Assembly: GCA_035495815.1 (NCBI GenBank)
Contig: DATJFH010000311.1
Span: forward strand, 1-8,518
Length of the DNA: 8,518 nucleotides
Source: DATJFH01 sp035495815
GTDB lineage: Bacteria > Acidobacteriota > Terriglobia > Bryobacterales > Bryobacteraceae
Direction: 5' to 3'
Shown here: piece after piece, positions 1 to 5,276 of the stretch
Layout: every line of letters begins with the position of its first letter
Position numbering within the stretch: the stretch's first letter is position 1
The notes under the pieces: model-generated
Seen by the model: only the letters and a program-made list of their open reading frames with translations
What the model was told of the DNA's origin: nothing
Database searches by the model: none
Made by a program: the position numbers and the translations under genes

Positions 1-1416
1 GAACACCACCACGTCCGCCTTCATGCCGGGACGCAGCAGCCCCCGGTCGAAGATGCGAAATCGTCCCGCCGGCAGACTGGTCATCCGCCGGATCGCCTCT
101 TCAAGGGACAGCGTCCCTCGCTCCCGCACATAACGCCCCAACACCCGGGCGAAAGTTCCGTAATTGCGTGGATGCGGCACATCCTGGCCGAACAGCGGGA
201 TGCCGCCGTCGGAAGCGATCATGGTGTGCGGGTACCTGAGGATTCGCTCCAGATCCTGCTCCGAGATGGCGTGATAGACAGCAGAGCAACCGCCCTTGCT
301 CTGGATTTCGACGGCCGTTTCCGCGGCGCTGGTAAACGTTACCGGCACGCCGCGCGCCGCAGTCACTTCGGCCAGGCTTTTGCCGGCCAGCGACGGGTCG
401 AACGAGCAGCTTGCCATGACCACGTTCTTCGGATCGCCGCCGCCGCGATCGTTCTCGATGCGGTCGGCGATCCCGGCGACGATTCGCGCACGCTGTTCCG
501 GCGCGCCCAGGCGCTCGATCAGCGCCTTGTTCCCGCCCTCGAGCGCCCAGCGGGGAAACAGCGCGGAGGTGCCCGTGCTGGACGCCGTGTAGGGGTATTG
601 ATCGATGGTGACGTCCACGCCGCGCGCCCGTGCTTCCTCCACCAGCTTCAGGGTATCGGCGCTGCGGCCCCAAAAGCTCCGTCCGATGATCTTGTGGTGC
701 GTGATCTGGGTGGGCAGCCCGCCCTCCTCGCCGATGCGGATGGTCTCGCGCACGCTGTCCAGCACGCCCGCTGCTTCATCGCGCATGTGGGACGTGTGGA
801 TGCCGCCCATGTCGCCCGCCACCCTGGCCAGTTCGATCACCTCCTCCACCGGCGTGAACGCGCCCGGCAAATAGAACAGCCCGGTGGAGATGCCGAACGC
901 GCCGTCGAGCATCGCCTGCCGGGTCAGATCCTTCATGGACGCGATCTCGGCGGCGGTGGCTTTGCGGTCCTTGAGCCCGATCACCTGCTGGCGAATGCTG
1001 CCCTGCCCCACCATGGAGCCGAAGTTCACACCGAAGCGGGTTGCCGCCAGCTTGTCGAGAAAAGGCTTCAGCGGCAGCGGAGAACCGCCGTCGGGACCTT
1101 CGATCACGGTGGTCACACCCTGCCGGATCTGGTTCTCGGCCGCGGGCGATTCGAGAATTCCCCGGCGGGCGTGGCTGTGCGTATCGACGAAACCGGGCGC
1201 TACGATCAGTCCCGTTGCGTCGAGGGTCGTCCGTCCGAGCGCGCGACCGGGCGGGCCGACATAGACGATGGTGTCGCCCTGAATCCCGACGTCGCCCGTG
1301 AACCAGGCGTTGCCGGCGCCGTCCACGATGCGTCCGCCGGCAATGACGATGTCGCAACTAAGGTTCTGGGCAGCGAGAGTAACGGTCCAGAGCGCGAGCG
1401 GAATCAGCCCGCGCAT
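1..1416 (-). CDS. N-acyl-D-amino-acid deacylase (D-aminoacylase, amidohydrolase superfamily), exported, 3' end beyond window
   Basis: Predicted zinc-dependent hydrolase removing the acyl group from N-acyl-D-amino acids. 472 codons are visible with no stop before the window edge; the last residues (GLLRPGMKADVVVF) are typical of the family close to its C-terminus, so only a short tail is missing. Motifs: HxH metal site THSH (H80, H82); HTSHMRDE (207-214, H210); ITHHK (238-242); DQYPYTASST (272-281); ASDGG with catalytic-type Asp403; HPRNYGTFARVLG (415-427). The family's metal-ligand Cys (GNCG) is replaced by GPDG (107-110). The ATG start at 1414-1416 gives MRGLIPLALWTVTLAAQ, an Arg followed by a hydrophobic run and small residues, which reads as a signal peptide; it suggests action outside the cytoplasm. 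A later start would lose it. It overlaps the upstream lyase gene by 13 bases, implying coupled translation. The family assignment is strong; the exact substrate (neutral, D-Asp or D-Glu derivatives, or another N-acyl compound) is not determined. Confidence 0.93.
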   Translation of the reverse strand, partial: MRGLIPLALWTVTLAAQNLSCDIVIAGGRIVDGAGNAWFTGDVGIQGDTIVYVGPPGRALGRTTLDATGLIVAPGFVDTHSHARRGILESPAAENQIRQGVTTVIEGPDGGSPLPLKPFLDKLAATRFGVNFGSMVGQGSIRQQVIGLKDRKATAAEIASMKDLTRQAMLDGAFGISTGLFYLPGAFTPVEEVIELARVAGDMGGIHTSHMRDEAAGVLDSVRETIRIGEEGGLPTQITHHKIIGRSFWGRSADTLKLVEEARARGVDVTIDQYPYTASSTGTSALFPRWALEGGNKALIERLGAPEQRARIVAGIADRIENDRGGGDPKNVVMASCSFDPSLAGKSLAEVTAARGVPVTFTSAAETAVEIQSKGGCSAVYHAISEQDLERILRYPHTMIASDGGIPLFGQDVPHPRNYGTFARVLGRYVRERGTLSLEEAIRRMTSLPAGRFRIFDRGLLRPGMKADVVVF

Positions 1417-2345
1417 GCCATCACGGCCGCATTCCGGGAGGCCAGCGTCTTCGACACCTGCCCCAGCTGCTCCATCTGGGCAGGCGACAGCGCCGAGAAG
1501 TAGGGCAGGATCGGACCGGTATCGGACAGCCCGGCGAGCGCCATGGCAAAGTGCAGAACTTTCGACGGCCCCCAGGCGTCGCGCAGATCCTCGAGCGGGA
1601 TGAATTCAGCGCGCAGGGCTTCCGCATCCCCGTACGCTTTACGGCCGCACGCTTCGAACAGGTCGTTGCTCAACCGCGGCGCCACGCAGCCGGAGCCGGT
1701 GGTGAATCCATTCAGTCCGAAATCCCGCAGATGGCAGATCGCCGGACGCTCGCCGATGCCGCTGATCACCTTGCTCCGGTCGACGCGCCGCAGCAGGCTC
1801 TCCAGATATTTATCCTCGCCGGGATTCTTCCGTACCACGGCATATTTGATGCCCACACAGACGCCGGAATCGATCAGCCGCGCAACTGCGTCGAGCCCGC
1901 CTTCGGTGTCCGAGCCGAAATTGTTTTCGTCTTTGAGATACGCCAGCAGCGGCGCCTCCACGGCGTCCGCGATTTCGCGCATGCCCTGCTCGAGCCCGCG
2001 CGCATCCCGCGGATCTCCGCACGGCAGGATCATGACGCAGGGAAAGCGATGTTTCCGCAGCAGCGGCGCCTGATCCATTGCGCGCCCGTACGCCGGACCC
2101 GCGCTCGGGATCACAAGGAATTCGGAAGTCAGCCCGGAGAGCCACTCGAGCAGCGGCTCGTAATCCGCCAGCGAGATGTGGTACAGCAGGGCGTTGCCGC
2201 CATAAATCAGCCGCTTGATGCCGCCCCCGGCCATGTGGCGCACCAGCCGGTCGTTTTGAGCGAAATCGATCGAACGCCGCGCGTCGTTCTTCCGCGCCAG
2301 CGGCGGGACGGGAAGCACGCCGTGGAAGTCGAGTGGAGTTGACAT
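1404..2345 (-). CDS. Dihydrodipicolinate synthase (DapA)/N-acetylneuraminate lyase family protein
   Basis: A 313-residue class I aldolase-type TIM barrel, close to the usual ~300 residues. The Schiff-base lysine is probably K167 in VGIKYAV, and the preceding catalytic-type tyrosine Y136 in LLAYLKDE. The N-terminal GVLPVPPL (9-16) matches the family's G.x.P.P opening, and GIKRLIYGGNALLY (42-55) occupies the place of the GTTGE loop. GFTTGSGC (213-220) fits the glycine-rich strand near the barrel end. It lacks the Thr-Thr pair and the YNVP sequence of true lysine-biosynthetic DapA, so it is more likely a catabolic aldolase or dehydratase (2-keto-3-deoxy acid, hydroxyproline or sialic-acid type) than dapA. 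The ATG at 2343-2345 has no clear Shine-Dalgarno sequence. It lies 75 bases after the radical SAM gene and overlaps the deacylase start, so the lyase and deacylase probably act in one pathway. The family is secure; the substrate is unknown. Confidence 0.9.
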   Translation of the reverse strand: MSTPLDFHGVLPVPPLARKNDARRSIDFAQNDRLVRHMAGGGIKRLIYGGNALLYHISLADYEPLLEWLSGLTSEFLVIPSAGPAYGRAMDQAPLLRKHRFPCVMILPCGDPRDARGLEQGMREIADAVEAPLLAYLKDENNFGSDTEGGLDAVARLIDSGVCVGIKYAVVRKNPGEDKYLESLLRRVDRSKVISGIGERPAICHLRDFGLNGFTTGSGCVAPRLSNDLFEACGRKAYGDAEALRAEFIPLEDLRDAWGPSKVLHFAMALAGLSDTGPILPYFSALSPAQMEQLGQVSKTLASRNAAVMACAG

Positions 2346-2420
2346 ATTTGCAGCTTACTACGGCCGGCCGCCGCCGTGCTTTTCATGTTCAGACAAGTCG
2401 GAGTGTTTCCGATTCCAGCA

Positions 2421-3425
2421 TCATTGCAGCACCCGCAGACTTCCCGGCGGCCGGACTTCTTCCCGCGCAGCCAGCATCGTCCCTATTTTGAGTGAAGCCT
2501 TGAAGATCGCTCCCACCGGTATGATTCCGCCCAGCTTGTGAGCCGCGATCGCGGCCAGTCCCATCGACGCCATGCACCCGCAGGACCGGCAATCGGGGTT
2601 TCCCCCGTACTGGCATGGAGTGACCTCTCTCTCGAGATCGGCGGACAGGGTCCTGGTGGTAAGCGCGAAGATGCACTCCTGCGGTTTTTGTGGAGGATTG
2701 GCGAACTGGCGAATCACTCCCGCGCCCATGTCCAGCTTGGGATACTCGGTTCGCAGCTGCATCATGTCGGCAATGGCTCGCGTGCGTTGCTCCGGCGTCA
2801 GCATTTCCGGCAGGTCATCTCCAATCTGAGGCGTGAACAGGCTGAACCACACCTTCCGAATCTCGGGCCTGGGAGTCCAGAAACTCAGAAACTCGCCGAG
2901 GTACCCCGGCCGCCGCATCATTTGGCCCGTCACCGTGCAATGGATCGTGATGGGCTGTCCCGCAATATTTTTGAGGATTCTGTCGTACGTCGCCGGCGCG
3001 CGCCGCGCATCGTGATCGGCGCGGAGTCCATCGATGGAGACCACCACACTGAGGCCCTTCAAGCCCGGCCAGGCGGCCGGCAGTGGCCTGAATGCGCTGG
3101 TCACAATCTGAACGTGAATTCCGCGGCTCAGCAGTTTCGGAACCAGCTCCTCCAGTTCCCGGTATCTTACCAGCGGGTCGCCGCCGACCAGCGATAGATG
3201 CAAGGGCTTCAGGCGCTCGACAACTTCCAGAACCCCTTCGATCAAGGCCCGGCCCTTACGGTCGTTCATATCCCGCAGCGTCAGGCCGCCGCCAAGGTGG
3301 GCGGTATCGTAAGCATAACAACCGGGGCAGGACAGCGGGCACTCCCGTGTAATCTCTATCGAAAGCGAGGGCTGGCCGCCTTTCAGGATCTTGCTCCAGG
3401 CCCGGAGGATTTCCGATATCCGCAT
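2421..3425 (-). CDS. Radical SAM protein with C-terminal cysteine cluster (SPASM-like)
   Basis: Predicted radical S-adenosylmethionine enzyme of 334 residues from ATG 3425. The [4Fe-4S]-SAM motif is CPLSCPGC, the canonical Cx3Cx2C (C29, C33, C36), directly followed by YAYDTAHLGG. VGGDPLVR (80-87) is the GGE/GGD-type SAM-contact strand, and VVSIDG (128-133) is a later barrel strand. The C-terminal third has further cysteines (C251, C271, C279, C282, C284; PDCRSCGC), suggesting an auxiliary FeS cluster as in SPASM or Twitch proteins. Such proteins modify peptides, cofactors or lipids; which one applies here cannot be told. No precursor-peptide gene is visible next to it. A TTG at 3426-3428 would add one residue, but ATG 3423-3425 sits 7 bases after AAGGAAG, a better spacing. 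It is the first gene of the second minus-strand block. The enzyme class is very likely; the function is unassigned. Confidence 0.9.
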   Translation of the reverse strand: MRISEILRAWSKILKGGQPSLSIEITRECPLSCPGCYAYDTAHLGGGLTLRDMNDRKGRALIEGVLEVVERLKPLHLSLVGGDPLVRYRELEELVPKLLSRGIHVQIVTSAFRPLPAAWPGLKGLSVVVSIDGLRADHDARRAPATYDRILKNIAGQPITIHCTVTGQMMRRPGYLGEFLSFWTPRPEIRKVWFSLFTPQIGDDLPEMLTPEQRTRAIADMMQLRTEYPKLDMGAGVIRQFANPPQKPQECIFALTTRTLSADLEREVTPCQYGGNPDCRSCGCMASMGLAAIAAHKLGGIIPVGAIFKASLKIGTMLAAREEVRPPGSLRVLQ

Positions 3426-3709
3426 CAAGATTCTTCCTTCTTGCCGACGTGGTTTTAATCGAAATAGTTCGGGAGAGATAGCTGGGCGATAACCGGGAGG
3501 ATTCTCAGACGCTGGTCAGAACGCGCCGACAGGCGAAAAACCCGGGCCCTCCTCGCGAGCCAGGTTCGATTCGAATGCGGGGCTGGGTAAATCGCCTTAC
3601 GCCCGGCGGAAAGCGAAGCCTGTTGGACGTTCCAATACAGCACCTGAATCCATGATACCGCTGGAAACCGACCCGGAACGATCCAAATGCGGGCCGGGCG
3701 CGGACGAGC
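3426..3709. other. Intergenic gap between the cox-type operon and the radical SAM gene
   Basis: 284 bases with no convincing gene. It should hold the end of the cox-type transcript and the promoter of the radical SAM block, but I found neither a clean stem-loop followed by a T run nor a good -35/-10 pair. A 62-codon GTG-initiated minus-strand frame (3455-3643) has no ribosome-binding site and no recognisable product. The AT-richer patch near 3440-3475 is the likeliest promoter zone for the radical SAM gene; this is inference only. Confidence 0.6.
3433..3439 (-). promoter_or_regulatory. Ribosome-binding site deciding the radical SAM start
   Basis: Read on the minus strand this is AAGGAAG, 7 bases before ATG at 3423-3425 and 4 bases before a TTG at 3426-3428. 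The spacing favours the ATG. Confidence 0.6.
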
Positions 3710-3982
3710 CTAGAGGGATTCCGGACTCAGTTCCACCTGGTCCACGTAGCACCAACCCCAATCCTCTCCCGGCTCCAACGACTGCACGATCGGATGCTTT
3801 GTGTGGCGGAAATGCCCGGTCGCGTGCTTGTTCTTCGAGGAATCGCAGCAGCCGACGTGCCCGCAAGTCCTGCATAGCCGCAGGTGAACCCAGGTATCGC
3901 CCATCTTCAGGCACTCTTCACAGCCGCGGGTGTGTGGCTTTACGTCGTGCACCTGATCAAGATGCGAGCATAAGCGGCTCAT
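3710..3982 (-). CDS. UBP-type zinc finger domain protein (zf-UBP)
   Basis: A 90-residue protein that consists almost entirely of one ubiquitin-protease-type zinc finger. Ligands fall in family order: C5 and H7 (CSH), C21 and C24 (CEEC), C37 and C40 (CRTC), C45 in GHVGCC, and the histidines of KHATGHFRHTKHP (H53, H57, H63). The conserved WVHLRLC (31-37) and the C-terminal EPGEDWGWCYVDQ (70-82) match known bacterial stand-alone members. In eukaryotes this fold binds the free C-terminal Gly-Gly of ubiquitin; its role in bacteria is not established. ATG 3980-3982 overlaps the coxG stop by 4 bases (ATGA), with GGAG 8 bases upstream, so it is translated with the cox-type genes. It is the last gene of the operon. 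The family call is strong; any link to the molybdenum enzyme is inference from position alone. Confidence 0.92.
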   Translation of the reverse strand: MSRLCSHLDQVHDVKPHTRGCEECLKMGDTWVHLRLCRTCGHVGCCDSSKNKHATGHFRHTKHPIVQSLEPGEDWGWCYVDQVELSPESL

Positions 3983-4434
3983 TGAACCAGCTCCGGCTCC
4001 TCCCCCAGGGCCACGTTGAACTTTTCGAAAAACCTCTTGATGACCAGCTTGGCGGTGGCGTCCAGCAGCCGCTGCCCGACCCCGGCGATCATCCCGCCGA
4101 CCTGCACTTCGCCTTCGTATTTCACTTCGGTCGCGGCCTCCACGGCGGCCAGCGTCAGCAGTCCTTCACCCTTTACGAAGCCCACCTTGCCAGAACCTTC
4201 CACGATCAGCCGGAAGCTGGCCGGCGGGCTTTGATCGGTCAGCCGGACTTTGCCGCCGAACAGGCCCTGCACGCTCGAGATGACCATCTTCATCTTCATC
4301 TCGTACTCGTTCTCGCCGATCAGCGCCAGATGATCGCACCCCGGCATGCAGCGCGCCAGGATGACCGGATCCTGCAGCATGCTATATGCGCGGCCCGGGA
4401 CGGCGGGAACGATGTATGCGCCGCCGATTTTCAA
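3979..4434 (-). CDS. coxG: CoxG-type SRPBCC protein (carbon monoxide dehydrogenase subunit G family)
   Basis: A 151-residue START/SRPBCC-fold protein. Family marks are the N-terminal MKIGGAYIVP, the DPVILARCMPGCDHL segment (22-36, with CMPGC), GGKVRL (60-65), and VGGMIAGVGQRLL (112-124) before the C-terminal helix. In aerobic CO dehydrogenases CoxG helps associate the enzyme with the membrane and quinone pool; the same role here is inferred from family and operon. It stops soon after the SRPBCC domain and lacks the longer C-terminal tail of characterised CoxG proteins (about 200 residues). The start is TTG at 4432-4434, overlapping the coxM stop codon as TTGA; the MK(I/L)xGxY opening matches the family N-terminus, which supports this non-ATG start. 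The 3' end overlaps the zinc-finger gene by 4 bases. Confidence 0.92.
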   Translation of the reverse strand: MKIGGAYIVPAVPGRAYSMLQDPVILARCMPGCDHLALIGENEYEMKMKMVISSVQGLFGGKVRLTDQSPPASFRLIVEGSGKVGFVKGEGLLTLAAVEAATEVKYEGEVQVGGMIAGVGQRLLDATAKLVIKRFFEKFNVALGEEPELVQ

Positions 4435-5276
4435 GCCGCCCCCGCGAGAGCCTGCGTCAAGGCGCGCGCGGTGTAAACCTGCGCCATATGCTTCCGGTAA
4501 TCTGCGGAGGCGAACAGATCGGAATTTGCGTCCACTCCGTTCGCGACCACCGCGGCCGCCTTCATCACGTCTCCGGTCTCCAGCAGAACCTTTTCCACGC
4601 CCGACGCCCGGTACGCCTTTCCCGCCAGTCCGGTCACGCCCACCCGCACGAATACGGGCTTGCCGTTCGTCTTCGCCACGCGGGCGGCGACGCCCACGAT
4701 CGCGAATCCGGAGGCAGGCTGCACCATCTTCTGGTAATTCACGCCGACGGCGGGATTCTCCACCGGCACGATCACCTCCTGCAGGATCTCGCCGGGCTCG
4801 ATCGCCGTGGTCATCGTGTCGACCAGGAACTCTTCGAGCGACAGAGTCCGCTCCGAGCCGTTGCTCACCAGCCGGACTTTGGCCTCGAGCGCCAGCAGCG
4901 ACGCCGGATAATCGGCCGCCGGATCGGCGTGCGCCACGCTTCCGCCGATCGTGCCCATGTTGCGAACCTGCACGTCACCGATGTTCGCCGCCGCTTCCGC
5001 CAGCAGCGGGCATTTCGCCCGGAGCAGCGCCGAGTCTTCGATTTCGTGATGCGTGGTCATGGCGCCGATGCGGATCGACCCGGCTTCTTCCGTAATTCCG
5101 CTCAGTCCGGGCACACGCCCCAGATCGATCAGCTTTTCCGGCGCCGCCAGGCGAAGCTTCATCATGGGGATGAGGCTCATGCCGCCCGCCAGGACCCTGG
5201 CTTCGCCATTGGAGAGCAGCGCCAGCGCTTCCTTCAGGCTGCCCGGCGCCGCGTATTCAAAGTTCTGTGGAATCAT
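4431..5276 (-). CDS. coxM: Xanthine dehydrogenase family FAD-binding (medium) subunit, CoxM-type
   Basis: A 281-residue FAD subunit of the molybdenum hydroxylase, at the family's normal length (~280-290). It should accept electrons from the FeS subunit CoxS and pass them on to an external acceptor. FAD-contact motifs are AGGMSLIPMMKLRLA (30-44) and NMGTIGGSVAHADPAAD (107-122 region), both near-consensus; RIGAMTTHHEIE (69-80) is also typical. The C-terminal part (from about residue 175) is the CO-dehydrogenase flavoprotein C-terminal domain. ATG 5274-5276 overlaps the coxL stop as ATGA and follows a strong GGGAGGT by 5 bases, so the start is secure. The stop overlaps the TTG of coxG. The S-L-M order places it last of the three catalytic subunits, the arrangement usual for form II clusters. 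Confidence 0.95.
   Translation of the reverse strand: MIPQNFEYAAPGSLKEALALLSNGEARVLAGGMSLIPMMKLRLAAPEKLIDLGRVPGLSGITEEAGSIRIGAMTTHHEIEDSALLRAKCPLLAEAAANIGDVQVRNMGTIGGSVAHADPAADYPASLLALEAKVRLVSNGSERTLSLEEFLVDTMTTAIEPGEILQEVIVPVENPAVGVNYQKMVQPASGFAIVGVAARVAKTNGKPVFVRVGVTGLAGKAYRASGVEKVLLETGDVMKAAAVVANGVDANSDLFASADYRKHMAQVYTARALTQALAGAA

Noticed and set aside
1354..1416. Lipoprotein signal in the deacylase (NLSC at 18-21)
   Set aside because: Asn at -3 does not fit a lipobox; an ordinary signal peptide cleaved near residues 15-16 is more likely.
172..1503. 443-codon plus-strand open frame
   Set aside because: It lies antisense to the deacylase, whose minus-strand frame carries all family motifs. 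The plus-strand product is low-complexity Arg/His/Ala-rich, as expected from GC-rich codon bias.
2398..2412. Small hairpin TCGGA/TCCGA between the radical SAM and lyase genes
   Set aside because: Only 5 paired bases and no T run after it on the minus strand; too weak to call a terminator.
3535..3565. Possible terminator (GGGCCCGGG followed by TTTTT on the minus strand)
   Set aside because: The GC palindrome is too compact to fold as a hairpin with a loop, and no longer stem flanks it.
3560..3580. GGTTCGATTC-like sequence resembling a tRNA T-arm
   Set aside because: The flanking bases do not form the T stem, and no anticodon arm, D arm or acceptor stem can be drawn on either strand.
3455..3643. 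62-codon minus-strand frame between the zinc-finger and radical SAM genes
   Set aside because: GTG start without a ribosome-binding site, no hydrophobic segment or motif, and unusual composition; probably chance.
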